The position numbers were made by a program, and so were the translations under genes. From Trichosporon coremiiforme (lineage: Eukaryota; Basidiomycota; Tremellomycetes; Trichosporonales; Trichosporonaceae), in NCBI GenBank assembly GCA_039545355.1, contig BCJJ01000012.1:62001-126000 (forward strand): a stretch of DNA of 64,000 nucleotides. Reading direction: 5' to 3'. This document shows positions 1 to 11,468 of the stretch, one piece after another. Under the pieces are notes generated by a model that saw only the letters and a list, made by a program, of their open reading frames with translations, had not been told where the DNA came from and made no database searches. The first letter of the stretch is position 1, and every line of letters starts with the position of its first letter.

Positions 1-854
1 GTCCGTGTCGTTGCTCCATTGGAGGGGCTTCTCGAAGCACGACTTCTTGTCCTTGGTCTCGAACGCGCAGTTGTTGCTGTTGCGCACCCGGAAGCCGCGC
101 ACGAGCGGATAGTCGTTGCCCGTCGTGTTCAGGTACATGGCGCGCTGGCGCTTCCACATGTCGTTCGCGAGGTCCTGAATCGGGGAAACGATGTCGTTCG
201 ACTCCTTGCTCTCGGGCTGGATCACGTCGCCGTACCAGAGCGAATTGTCGATGCCGGCGGCCGAGTTGACCGAAAACTTGACGTCGGAGCGAAGCAGCGC
301 CGGCCACGTCGGGTCGATGCATGTCGCATAGATCTGCACCGCGACCTCGGCGCCGCGGAGGTCCATATCGATCTGCACTGAGCGCGTCAGTAACCAAAGG
401 CAACGCGTAACTCACGTCCAGAAACATCGCAATGCGACAGCGTGTAGTCCGAGTACTCCTGCAGCGTCGAGTTGAAGTTGACGGAGGTATCGTTATTACC
501 AAACGCTTTTACGGCCGACACGTTGAAGCCCTTGCCCATCTGCCAGAGGAAGATGCCGTTGGTCGTGTAGAACTCGGAGCCCGTGTTGATGAACGCGGGC
601 TGGCACAGGGGCGGGGGACGCGGCGGAGTGAACTTTGCGAACCAGTGGTCGTTGTCCGTCATGTTCCAGTCGGGCGACATCTTGGATGCCGTCTCATAGC
701 CTGCTGTTGCGGCGGCCCACAAACCGATAAGAGCGAGCACGATCAGGGAGAACAGCAGCGACATCAGCATCTCGCCCCACTTGCGGCCCCGGAGGTGGTG
801 CGACACGGGGTGGTCGCCGAGCTTGTCGGCGATCTTGTCCGTGAACTTGGCCAT
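1..854 (-). CDS. Single-pass membrane glycoprotein, 3' end beyond the window
   Basis: Exons 854-416 and 377-1; the coding sequence is still open at base 1. The 38 nt intron has a GTGAGT donor, an ACTGAC branch site and a CAG acceptor. I chose the ATG at 854 because it sits in a strong context (GCCGCCATGGCC); an upstream in-frame TTG is unlikely to start. A short cytosolic N-terminus (about 25 residues, basic) is followed by one strongly hydrophobic helix at about residues 31-52, then a long non-cytosolic part with at least five N-x-S/T sequons (NMTD, NDTS, NSTL, NTTG, NDTD) and several cysteines. This suggests a type II membrane protein with a glycosylated lumenal or extracellular domain. I do not recognise the family. 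The GA-rich stretch at 855-1080 (CT-rich on the coding strand) looks like its leader. Confidence 0.75.
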
Positions 855-3235
855 GGCGGCGGGGCCTGAGTCAGGCAAAGAGGAATGTGAGGAGAAAAGG
901 AGTTGAGTGGTCGAAGTAGGTCAGGAAAGGGGGTTGAAGGAGGGCGCGTCCGCGAAGAAGAAGAGGAGGAAGGGGGGTCTGTCGGGGTCGCGTGTCGGAC
1001 GGCGGAAGGGAGGAGTCGAAGGAGTCGAAGGGGACGAAGGAGTCGAAGGAAGTGAAAGGGTAGTGTTACAGAAGCGGCCAAGGTAACTCTTGCGCGGCGG
1101 CCAAGCCAGCGATGGATGATGAAAAGAATAGTTGGAGTTGGAGATGCAAGTCACCCGACAAGACTAGGGCTGGCTGGCTCGAGGTAGGACACTGGGCCCC
1201 TCGCTGGTGCTCGCTGGTTTGGGTCGTTGTTCCGTTGAGGCGTTGGGCCCTGAGCAGTGATGCGCGAGGCCAATTGTAGTACATCCTTTTGCTGCTCCGC
1301 TGATCCAGAGCGTCAAAGCGCCTGCACGACTGACTCCTGGCGCAGATGTTCGGCCAGGAGCATGCCAGGAGTAGGCAAGGAGCTAACCCTTTGCATGGTA
1401 GGGGGGTTCGTGGAGTCGGGGTGGAGGACGATCAACTTTTGCAGCAGCTGGACAAGGTGATGCGCCAGGCACGCGAAGGAACATCCAGACCCTGCAGTCC
1501 AGGGTCTCTCGTAAGCCAAGCTCCTTGTCCCTCCCTCGACCCGACTCGACGTTGCTGACTGCCCACTGGAACCCACTTGACTGCTACGCTGCAACAAAAG
1601 TTTTCCTTCGAATGCTTCGCAACGTACCCCAATGCATAATGGAGTTAGGCTCTCGGGACAGCCGGCCGCACCAAGTATAGGGCGCCAGTCCGCAGCCAGT
1701 GCTATAAAGAGATCCACTCCAACAAGCGCACTTTCATCAAGCGCGTCAGCGGCTCAACGGCAGCGGGAGCACAAGCATGGAGCAGCATGGGTCCCATGGA
1801 CCCAGGTTGGCCCAGGTTGCATGCAATGGGCGAGCGAGCGCCGAGCCGCGCCAGTGAACGCCATGAGTTATCGTCCGTGCCACCCGTGCCAGGAGTGACG
1901 GTCAGCCGGGTGCACCACTGCGACGCCGGAAGAACAAGGGGGAGCCAAGTTGAGCTAGGGGCCTGGCCAGCCTTGCCTCAGCAACTCAAAGAGCCTGGCT
2001 AGCCCGGAGGCGGTGTGGCCATTAAGCGGGAGTCTCAAATGGCTCCAACGAGATGCACACTCCCTTACGAGTCCTGAAACCGTATTCATCCAGTGGACGA
2101 CCTTGGTATGCATTGGAAGAGAACAAGAACCTGCCAACAAGGCGCCCACCCACAGGGTCACTTGCGAGCAGCTGGAGCAAACTGACGACACTGACGGCAT
2201 GCTGCATTTCTGCATGTCTGCTAGACCATCTTGCTGGACTCGCTGTCGGGTCGAAAGAAGCGCAAGAGCCGACACAGAATGTCCGTCTGCCCGACGCCCC
2301 GACGCCCCGTACGCCATGAGCCCAAACACCCAGCAGAACATCCAGTAGAATGCAGGAACACACCTCTATTCGAGCCCCTTCCCAGCTTCTGCAATTCTGC
2401 CACCCCGCAGCCGCTGACGCTGCCAACCTTTCAACCTTGCGCCAAGCACACCCGCGCTTCCAGCGAGCCCAAGTGGCGTTGCTGCCTGCTTCCGACTGGC
2501 CGCGGAGGGTGTAGCCGGTACCGGCGGCGGAGGCGCGACATGCGGCCCCTGGTGCGTCCCTGGGCCGCAGGGCAAGCAGGCGTTCACCGAGCTGCACCAT
2601 GCACCAAGCAAGCTCGAGCAAGCTGGGCTCGATCATATCAAAGCCCTACGAAAACGCCCTTGCGGCCACGCGGCCGCTCCCTGCCCGCTCGGCGCAGGCG
2701 CAGCCCCCAGCGACGCCAGGCCGGGGAGCGCCGCAGACAACAGCGCGGATTACTGGACGGGATTGCCTGAAAACAGTTTTGATCTCTGCCCGAAAAACTT
2801 GAAAACATGCTCTCCCACTACAGCCCGTCAACCCCGAGTTGAGCGCCAGAGGACTGTTCCGGTGTAGGGGTACGCCATCCGGCAGTGCCAGCCTCACTCG
2901 CCTTCGCAGAGATGTCACACGAGCCACGAGCCAGCTACAGGCGGAGAAGTGGCCGCGTCGCCAGACTGCACGACATGCATACTGCATTCCTCTCAGACTT
3001 ACGCCGCTTTGAATGGAATATGCGCAGTGGGCTCCGCGGCCCCGCCGAACCCCACTCGGCGGCTCGGCAGCGGAGACATTCTGGATATATCTCGAGCCCG
3101 CCGAGACCGGCGAGTGGGCTCAATGAAGCTCGGCAGGCTCTGTGCAGTCATAGAAGGCTCCAGACGTATTTCTCGGTCTGTATCTGAATACGCTGAATCC
3201 TGTAAACCTTTCAAGTCGCCATGGTGGGTTCTTCG

Positions 3236-3251
3236 CCCCCCCCCCCCCCCC
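3236..3251. repeat. C16 homopolymer
   Basis: Sixteen consecutive C bases inside the gene-free region. Simple-sequence tract; no function inferred. Confidence 0.9.
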
Positions 3252-3648
3252 TCCCCTTCGGCCACGGAGTAAATTCGGGCCAGCCCCCCGGTGCTCAATT
3301 GAAGCCACACAGTGTCGCCGAGCTGGGGAACGAGACAGAACGCCGAGGCTGCATAGTTGGCGGATGCACAGACTGGGAGAGAGCGGATATGCGCCGCTCT
3401 TTGCTCGGTCAGGAGGCCCCAGTCGCACATGGTCGCACAGAAGGACAGACAAACATGACGGTCTCAGGTTGACGGGCGAGTGCGACATTAAGTCTCATTA
3501 CGCACGCCCGAGGACTGGAGCAGAGTGACATGTGCCAACATGCATAACGAGGTGGGGTTGAGCAGTACAACAGCGCAAGCGAGGGGAATGAGAACCCCTT
3601 GCACCTGACAAGCTGCAATTCTACGGAATTGGCTGCAATCGACAACCC

Positions 3649-3680
3649 AAACGTGCCCGCAAACGTGCCCGCAAACGTGA
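3649..3680 (+). repeat. 12 bp tandem repeat, about 2.6 copies
   Basis: The unit AAACGTGCCCGC is repeated head to tail, the last copy ending AAACGTGA. Small minisatellite in non-coding DNA. Confidence 0.8.
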
Positions 3681-6600
3681 CCACACCGAACATCTGCATG
3701 CCACGCACGATCGAGACATACCCCGGCGATCATGGCTGATCAGGTTTGAGCTCTGGAATGGAGGGGGAGAACGGCTGCCTGACACCGAGGAAGTCGGGAT
3801 GTTCCTGATGCAGCCCGGCATGTTGCTCGAAGGCACAAGCCTGTCGCGTATGAAGGCACACGGATGCTCTCGGATGCAACATGTCTCCAGCTAGGTAGGA
3901 GCTTGAACTTGCCGCTGTGTCTTCTAGATGCAGACAAAGAGGGAGAGACTGACACAGCGCGATACGTGTGTGGCATGAGCGGAGGGATGCTTCCGAGTGA
4001 TCGTCCCGCACTTTCATCCCCTTCATCCCTTTCATTACTCGCTTAGGAACTTCATGCAGACCAATCTGGAACAGAGGTCGTGGCTGCACATGTCCGCAAA
4101 TGGCCCCGAGGGCTAGTTCAGCTACTCTATGTCCTGTATGTCCTGCTTCCCACACTTGCGCAATTCATCAGTATGGGTTATATACATTGACCGTAGACAG
4201 GCCTGACGTCGAGTCGCAATGGCGCAATGCCGCGATGTCGCGTTGAGTTATGCTATAGGCTGTTCGAATCAGAGTACTGCTCGGCCATCCAAGAGCGCCA
4301 GAGGCAGGCTGCAGATTGCCGTACGCCCGAATCTAATGTGGCTCATTAGAAGACAATGGCGCGCTGGTGTTCTTGTAATGGTCACCTGTTGACACACTGA
4401 AGGGTTGTCATCGATACCAGAGCCACCCCGGCGAGAATAAACTGGGAACTCGGCGATCCTGGGTGCAGAACGTGTGCGACTGCATGTGGCGGACGCTGGC
4501 CTCGCCGCGACAGGGCAGGAAGGGCGTAGAAGCGGGCACCCACCGCGCTTACCGTCCACTAGGTTGAAGCACTACCACTGTGTAGGGTTGGGTGTCCAGG
4601 AAGCAACTTCAATGTTGGGATGCGGCCAACAGTGTGATCAGGTTTTGCAGGCATCCACCTAGAAGAGTACGCTGCAGTCCCCCGCGTGAGCCGAGTTCAC
4701 GGAGCGCTCAGACGTTGTTTGAGTCTCCTGACGAACTCCATCACGCATGGCAAGTGGTTTCGAACTGGCGAGGGAACTACACTCCGAACTCAGATGGCCA
4801 CCTCCACATGCTGCATAGTTGCCAGAGATCTCGGGAGGACCTTTACCGGGAAGCTGCTGCGTGGCGAACGCATACGAGAGCTTTACGAGGGCGATTGAAG
4901 GTAATTTGATCCCCCTGCTGCTGCGCCACTCCCGACAGAGGCATCCGCTTTGTGCGTTTCGAGGACCGATCCCTCGCCGTTCCTCCTGCGCAAGGGAGGC
5001 GGTCAACCCAGCGTCACGCAGAGCCCATTGCTGTCTTGGAGCGAAGTCGATCCAGAGACCATGCAGCCTGCGCAGGGTTCAAAAGGAAGTTAGGGGACCG
5101 ACCGCTGACGCTCGATGCCACTTCTCTGGGATCTGCCGGCAGCCTGGACATGTAGCTTGACGTTTGGCAGAGGAGTAGCGACTTGTACGACAGTATCTCA
5201 ATCCAATCCGATAAGCTACCCTGCCTGCGTTGTCTGTAGAGAGTCTCAAGCAAGGAGATGTCCGGAGCTTGCCATAAGGGCTGAAAGTGACTTGTAGAGC
5301 CGTAGTCGAGTCTGTTCACCATCACTGCGTCACCCCATCACCCTCTCTTAGACTGCGGACCAGCCCAAGTGTCTCGGGGCATGAGAGCAACACGTTTCCT
5401 GTTAGTGCCTGGAGGAGATGAGTCGCGTAGGTAGTCACGCACGGCCAAGCACGACGGAACACTGACAAGTGCCATCTTCAGCACTCCCCGCTTAGTATGG
5501 CGAATTCGAGCAAGTGAAGAGAGAGGTTGCATGAATAGGCGAGTCCCAGTGAACTCCGTACATCCTTGCATAGGTTGAGAGTGGGGTACAAGTCCTACAC
5601 TCGCCCAAGACAATTCCGTGCGGCCACACGACCAAGAGGAACCCCCCCCGCAGCTCATCATGTGACAAGACGGACAACTCTCCCGCCCCGGGTAGCTTCC
5701 ACACCCATAACTCGCAGATAAACATGGGTCAATCCCAAAGGAGGGACCAGCACCCATACCCAAGGAAGAGTTGGACATCACTCGCGCAAACACTCTCCGC
5801 TCGAAACGGACATCCGCCACAGACACTCTCCACTTATGTTTCTTACGTAACATATTTGCTTGCTTCATCCGCACTTTCACAGCTGGCTGCGCCCCATCGA
5901 GCCAAACGCCGTTCCTCTTCTCGTCATGCATACCACAGAGTTTACGCATAGAGCATACAGCAACCCCATCGTCACGTCAAGCTCAAGCGCAGCTCGAAAG
6001 TCATGGCACCAACTTTTCGACTCCCGAGGGCCATCCTTCCTGCGGAGCGCACTGTCTCCGCCTAACTCTGCTGCGTAGACTACGTACTACGGGTCCCTCG
6101 CGTGCGACTTTTGCTTCCGTCGCTGTGTTGGGTGCTTGTGCTATTTGAGAAGATCAAGTTTCCCACGGTGCGAGTCACTGCGGATGGGGGTCATGCCTGC
6201 GGAGGAGACCGAGAGTACGCAGTCCACAGGATACGCCGAGCTTGTTCCGAGACCAGCGCGAGGGCCTTGTCTTGCTTCCAACCTCTATGTATACGGCTTT
6301 GATACGGAGACAAATCTCGAGAGAAGTCAAGATGCAGAAGCCTCAGAAGCGATAACGACGATGGCCGAAGATTGGCGTCTTGAAACTCGCTCTTCACGTA
6401 AGCTCTGAATCTCCGAAAAGGTCTGAGACCAGCCAGGGTGGGGGGGTGGTGCCGTCATCTTGCTGTCATCTTGCTGGCATGGTCGTGCGTCAGATCATCT
6501 CGTGGCCCCGAGCTCAGGCCCTCAGTTTGTTATCTGCCAGAGAAGATTTTCATGACCTTTGAACTCTCTGAAGAGAGTGTGTGGAGTACGCAGGAGAGGC

Positions 6601-8181
6601 GCACGTTCACGAGCTTGTCCTGTTTGTTTGTTTACGTGTGAATGCGACCTTTTTGGCTGAATGCTGAATACAGCGCGTGGTATTCAGTAGAGTATCGCGG
6701 CCTTCTATCGATAATCGCCGCGGAGGGCTCGGGACTGGCATACTCAGGAGGGTCGGAATCGGCCTACAAACCCACTTGGCCCAGTCAGAGCCCTCCCTCC
6801 CCTTCCACAGTCCAGCTCTCGACATCAGCCCAGCAGCTAGTTAGTCGATAGCAAGAAGGCACAGAAAGTCCATCGAAATTTCGCCATACGACGAATTCCC
6901 CTCCTTGCTCTGAATTCAGAGATATGGGCCATCGTGTACCTTGCATACCTTCACCTTTTTCCTCCTGCTGCGTGCTGATTGCTCAAAGCACGGAGGGGCG
7001 ACTCACCATGAATGTGCGGGAGGTCCAAAGCGCAACATGACCCTAGCGATGTCATTTACACTTGCACCCGATGCCGAGCCTAGCTGAGTCCGGGGTCATG
7101 ACATCGCTCATCGCCGGGCACAGACAGGCGCATCAAGCATCACACTGCGGTACAACAGCGGCCTCGCATGCCTCGCAGCCGGGCGGCCACGGTCATCGCA
7201 GCGGTGAGCCTAAAGAACCCCGGCCCGCCCACGCGACAGAGCATGGACGAATATAGAAGTTTACGCGAAACTGTAATTTGGGGTGCTGGCCAACTCTACG
7301 TTCCTGAACACTGTTGTGGTGGTGGGATATACAGTTTTTTTTCTTTCGCGCATGGGAGCAATGGCCAAGTCGATCGCGTCTAGGGCCGGAAGAGGGTCTG
7401 GAGGGTCCGGAGGGTCCGGCCCTGGGCCTTCCACAGCTCTACACCCACGGCGCTGCCCGGCAGAAGGGGAATGCACACCCGGACAGCGTGTCTCTTGACG
7501 GTGTCTTGCTGCGCCGCGTGTCGTTGCCTTCGTCGCCTTCGTCGCCTTCGCCGCCCTCCATGGGTACAGGGAGAAACAGGAAAAGACAGGCGTTTTCCTC
7601 GGAATGTAGGGTTCATCGACGATGATCCTTTGGGCGTTGAAGGCGTGAGGCGTTCCGGGTGTATTTTGCGCGCCGCAAAGGCAAAGAGAGCTAGCTGAGA
7701 CAGGGCACGGCCAGAACATGCAGAGAAACACGGGACGCGCAGATGACGTTAGGAGAGGTGTTTGTGGTAGCTTTTTGCTCCGGGCTCTCCGGGCCTTGGT
7801 TTCTCAGCCCGGGTAGCTGCCTGCATGCGATGCCAGCTGCGTGCGTCTGGCCCACCTTTTCCCGGTCTGAGACCGCGCCGTGCCGTGTGTGCTCCGGATG
7901 CATCGTTTAATGATGGAAGAGCAGTCGTGTCTTCCCAGTCATCTCATATTCTTCATTCTCCATTCATCTTCGTTCTCTAAACAACACGTCCACACGCTCT
8001 GGTAGCGACCGCGCTGTGCGCCGACTCTCACTTGTTTACCGACCCATCGACCACCGGCCACCGACTGCCGCGACGACCATCAACCGTCCGCCGATCAAAA
8101 GAACCCATAGCCTTGTCTAGAAGCCAAGGCAATCCAACTACCACACATCCGTTACGCCAACTGAACCACTGTCCCAGAACC

Positions 8182-8980
8182 ATGGGCTTCCTCTCCTTCA
8201 CGCGCAAGCGCAAGACGAGCGAGCATCTCTCGCAGTCTCCTCCCAAGAGGAACTTCAGCTCGTTCTCGCTGCGCCCCCGCTCCTTCTTCGACAGCAACGA
8301 GCCCCCCACCAAGCTCGAGCCTGCCAACCCCCGCCCTCGTGCGCCTCGTCAGAGGAGCTCGGCGCGCGACACGCGTGAGCGCGCCGCGCTGCTGCACGAC
8401 CTGAACGCAAACTACTTCTCGCAGTCTCTCCCCTCCACCGGCAGGGGGGCGACGTTCCATCCCGGCCACTCCGGCGGCTGCATGGACTGGCGCGCCGGCG
8501 CTACCGCGGAGGAAGCGAGCCGTCACGACTTCACAGCCTTCATGGAACGCAACGGCCTCTCGGACGACATGGACGGCGAGGAGGAACTCCTCCCGCCTCC
8601 CACCCGCCGCGCGCCCCGGGCCGACGGCAGGCCGATTGGACTCGGCGAGTTTGGGCGTCACTCCATGTTTGACGCGCCCTGCGCGCCCGTCGAGCCGCTG
8701 AGCAAGGTGCCCACCAACGCGAGCCTGGAGCTGCCGCCGGGCGCGATGCACCCGACCCCGCCCCGGATCGACTTCACGGCCGAGGTGTTCCGCCCCATTG
8801 ACTGGGGGTTCAAGAAGAGGAACGCTGCTATGGTGAGTTTTTGCGTTCTTTGATGTCTGGTCTGTTCTCGTCTTCTTTTCATCGCGTCTCGTGTGTGTGG
8901 TGTGTGTGGTTCTGCCTCGTGTGTCGTGTGTTCTCGGATATCCGACGCGCACATGGCCTGTTCAGCATTATGAGCGGTGA
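8182..8980 (+). CDS. Basic and proline-rich hypothetical protein
   Basis: Exon 1 is 8182-8832, exon 2 probably 8966-8980 (intron 133 nt, GTGAGT donor, TTCAG acceptor), giving about 221 residues ending HYER. The start is the ATG at 8182 (context AACCATGGG), which begins MGFLSFTRKRK; the same frame is open further upstream but only with TTG. The first 80 residues are rich in Lys, Arg, Ser and Pro. The middle has an acidic patch (DDMDGEEE). No transmembrane segment or catalytic motif is visible and I do not recognise it. The short second exon rests only on splice-site reading, and this intron lacks an obvious CTNAC box, so the C-terminus is uncertain. Confidence 0.6.
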
Positions 8981-9957
8981 TCGCGCCGTTGATCGCCGCT
9001 AGCCCAGGCAGGATGGTCATGGCCAGCCACTTGCAGTACTGGCAGTACGCATGAGTGATCGGCGGTGGATGAAATGATTCCCGCGGATGACCGAGTGGGA
9101 TGGGCATGTCGGACGAGACTCGAGTGTGCATGTGGGACGCGCATGTGGTATGTTCTCTCTCTCTCTCTCTCGTGCGTCCATGCGCAGCAGGGTCCACGCA
9201 GAGGAAGCAGAGTGCGCGCAGTCGTTCGTCTGCAGTGGGGATGCTGTCATTGCTGTACAATGGTGGACCGCAGTGGAGGCTGTTAAGCGCCTTTGGGTCG
9301 AGAGTACCCTGGTGGTTGTGAATTAGGAGGCGTCGCTAGTGCCCTAAGAGCCCTATAGGCTCAATTAACCCTGACAGGCTGGGGCTTTACACCGATTAGC
9401 CCAGCTGCTGCCCAGCTGAGCCCCGCGGGTTTAGCCGCCACTGATTCATTACCACCAACTGTCGTTGTACGGCATCCAGCATCCAGCGCAGTCGTCGTCG
9501 TTAGCTTTCACCTGCTACGCCGGGACAACTCCAAGCCTCAGCCTCAGCCTCAGCCTCAGCCTCTCTCTCTCCTACGCAACCATCGCGCCACTGCGGCCAC
9601 CTCTGCATCGAACCGCGTTCCCATCATCAGATTCCTCCTCCTCATCGCTGTCCTCTCTCTCTCTTGTTCTCGTCACACTCCAAAAGATAACTCCACCGCT
9701 CCACCGGCAACTTAATCACACGGCGACCCTGGCGTCTCTCACTTGGCATACTCTCCCTCCACCACACACACCCTACACACCTACGCATACACTGCACCAG
9801 CAAAAGAGAGACAGAGAGAGAGAGAACATCTGTCACGCACCACCTACCACCTTCATTCCCTGTTCCTCTTTCACAGACCAGACGTCACTCTCTCACTCTT
9901 GCCACTTTACTCTTTCACTCACACCCCCGCCAGTCATCGACCGACAACCTCGCAGGC
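8981..9957 (+). other. Intergenic region with CT-rich leader
   Basis: No gene seen. It holds (CT)n runs near 9155-9172, GCCTCA hexamer repeats near 9537-9562 running into (CT)n, and a long pyrimidine- and ACA-rich stretch up to the next ATG, typical of promoter and 5' UTR in this genome. Confidence 0.6.
9537..9572 (+). repeat. GCCTCA hexamer microsatellite followed by CT repeat
   Basis: About four GCCTCA copies continue into a CT dinucleotide run. Part of the presumed leader of the gene at 9958. Confidence 0.8.
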
Positions 9958-10896
9958 ATGATCAGGCAAAACGTGCCCCCGCCCATCGTGCCCCCCCGCT
10001 CTCACCTGCGCACAATGAGCGCCCACCCCATGTCCCCCTCGAGCTCGGCAAGCTCTTCCTCGGCCCACTCCCACTCAAACAACGGCAACGGAGCCTCCCA
10101 GCAGCAGCGCCAGTACGTCCTCGAGGTCGCGCCGCCCATGCCTCAGCGCCCGTCCGCCCCCGACGAGGAGGTCGAAGTTATCAGCTTCGGATCTTCGGCC
10201 GCGCCCAAGCGCAAGACGGAGCGTGCAGGCTCCTTCCCTTCCCAGAGCCGCGACCCGTTCAAGGTCCGCGACGGGCTGCAGCCGCGCAAGGCGAGCAGCG
10301 GGGTGTACACGCCCAACACCTTCCCCGGCGCGCGCACTGAGGCGAGCGGTCTTTCTCGCACGCCCTCCAACGTCTCGACGGCTAGCAGCCAGCTCTCTCC
10401 CCCGCCCATGTGCAACAGTAACCGCACGTCGCGCCTGTCTGGCCTGAAGCGCATCAGCGTCGGCTTTGGCCATGGCCAGCACGGCCAGCGCAACAGCGTC
10501 ATCAGCTCGCCGACCGTGATCTCGGTCCCTTCGTCGCTGGGCGAGCGCTCTCTCAACCCTGTTGCGCGCCAGGCTTCTTCTTCGTCTGGTCACACGGACC
10601 GCACTTCGACTTCGTTTACGACTTCTTCGGCCACGGACCATTCCGGGCGCCGATACGGGCACTCGCCCACTAGCAGCACGCACTCTGCGTCCTCGATCAG
10701 CCCGCCCGCGACACCCACGACTCCCACCGAGTCCAAGGCCGGTATCGTCGACCCGAACAACTCGTCGCCCGACCTCGACAAGGCGAGCAGCTCGTCGTCA
10801 CCGACCGGGCCGAAGCGTACCCGCCGCAAGCCGGTGCCGCAGATGGACGTCGACCTCATCACGCGCCTCGAGCAGCTCGAGATGGAGTCGAAATAA
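9958..10896 (+). CDS. Ser/Pro/Thr-rich disordered protein
   Basis: Single exon, 312 residues. The ATG at 9958 follows the pyrimidine-rich leader; a second in-frame ATG lies 20 codons on (MSAHP). Composition is dominated by Ser, Pro, Thr and Gln with poly-Ser runs (residues about 26-35 and 277-283). Many S-P and T-P dipeptides could be proline-directed phosphorylation sites. Short recurring basic clusters (PKRKTE near residue 83, KRTRRK near 290) could be nuclear localisation signals. A small conserved-looking C-terminal tail (MDVDLITRLEQLEMESK) may form an amphipathic helix. No catalytic or membrane domain is visible; function unknown. Codon use is strongly G/C-ending, supporting real coding. 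Confidence 0.75.
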   Translation: MIRQNVPPPIVPPRSHLRTMSAHPMSPSSSASSSSAHSHSNNGNGASQQQRQYVLEVAPPMPQRPSAPDEEVEVISFGSSAAPKRKTERAGSFPSQSRDPFKVRDGLQPRKASSGVYTPNTFPGARTEASGLSRTPSNVSTASSQLSPPPMCNSNRTSRLSGLKRISVGFGHGQHGQRNSVISSPTVISVPSSLGERSLNPVARQASSSSGHTDRTSTSFTTSSATDHSGRRYGHSPTSSTHSASSISPPATPTTPTESKAGIVDPNNSSPDLDKASSSSSPTGPKRTRRKPVPQMDVDLITRLEQLEMESK

Positions 10897-11468
10897 TGTT
10901 GTGTCTGTCCGTCTGGTCTGCCTGGCGCAGGCGTTGTAGCGAGTCCCTTGTCATTACGAGTAGACGTTGTCCCCAATCATCTGTTGTACATGTCCTTAAC
11001 CCCCCCTAACCCTCCCTCCCTCTATAGTACGCAGATGTATCCTCTCTCTGCCTGTAGACTGAAAACGACGCTGCGAGAAGTCCCCCTCGTTGGAGCTGAT
11101 GAGAAAGACCGAGGGGGCGCACGTCGCACGACGGACGATACACGAGATGCGAAAGAGCACGCGTGGGTCAATGGCACTCTGGGTGCCGGCTTGCCTTGGT
11201 ATGACGTTAAGGTACGCGGTGCTTGGACGAGATCAAAGACGGGCCTTGGATCTTGTGAGAAGGTGGAGGACGCGCAGCTGGCAGGCACGGCTGCGAAAAA
11301 GGCAATCCTGAATACTAATAGATTATTACCGGCTCTTTCTAATCCATTTTCCTAATGTCGTCTCAATGATCACGTGACGGCTTGCGCGTCGGCAGGGCGA
11401 GTGTCAATGAGCGCATCGTCAACTGGCCGTCATTCGTCCTTAATCAGCACACTGTACATCACCACACC
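10897..11468. other. Intergenic, 572 bp
   Basis: 3' region of the preceding gene and promoter of RPN3. No further gene or clear element seen. Confidence 0.6.

Larger units (their letters stand above)
855..8181. other. 7.3 kb region without a supported gene
   Basis: Apart from a CT-rich leader for the flanking minus-strand gene (855 to about 1100), I see no reading frame here with the codon bias, splice signals or motifs found in the neighbours. The longest frames (minus 2022-2636, minus 5338-5949) have random-looking composition rich in Cys, Trp and Arg. Local simple structure includes a run of 16 C at 3236-3251, about 2.6 copies of a 12 bp AAACGTGCCCGC unit at 3649-3680, CCTTCG-type repeats near 7520-7555 and GGGTCCGGA repeats near 7398-7420. 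It may be degenerate transposon DNA, non-coding RNA or a very long promoter region; the sequence does not decide. Confidence 0.6.

Noticed and set aside
2022..2636. 204-codon minus-strand frame
   Set aside because: Random-looking composition and overlapping long frames on the other strand; GC-rich chance frame.
4255..4280. GTTCGAATCAGAG as a tRNA T-loop
   Set aside because: Flanking bases cannot form a 5 bp stem and no cloverleaf is visible.
5338..5949. 203-codon minus-strand frame in the gene desert
   Set aside because: Composition (Cys, Ser, Arg, Trp-rich), lack of biased codons and absence of any motif make chance more likely.
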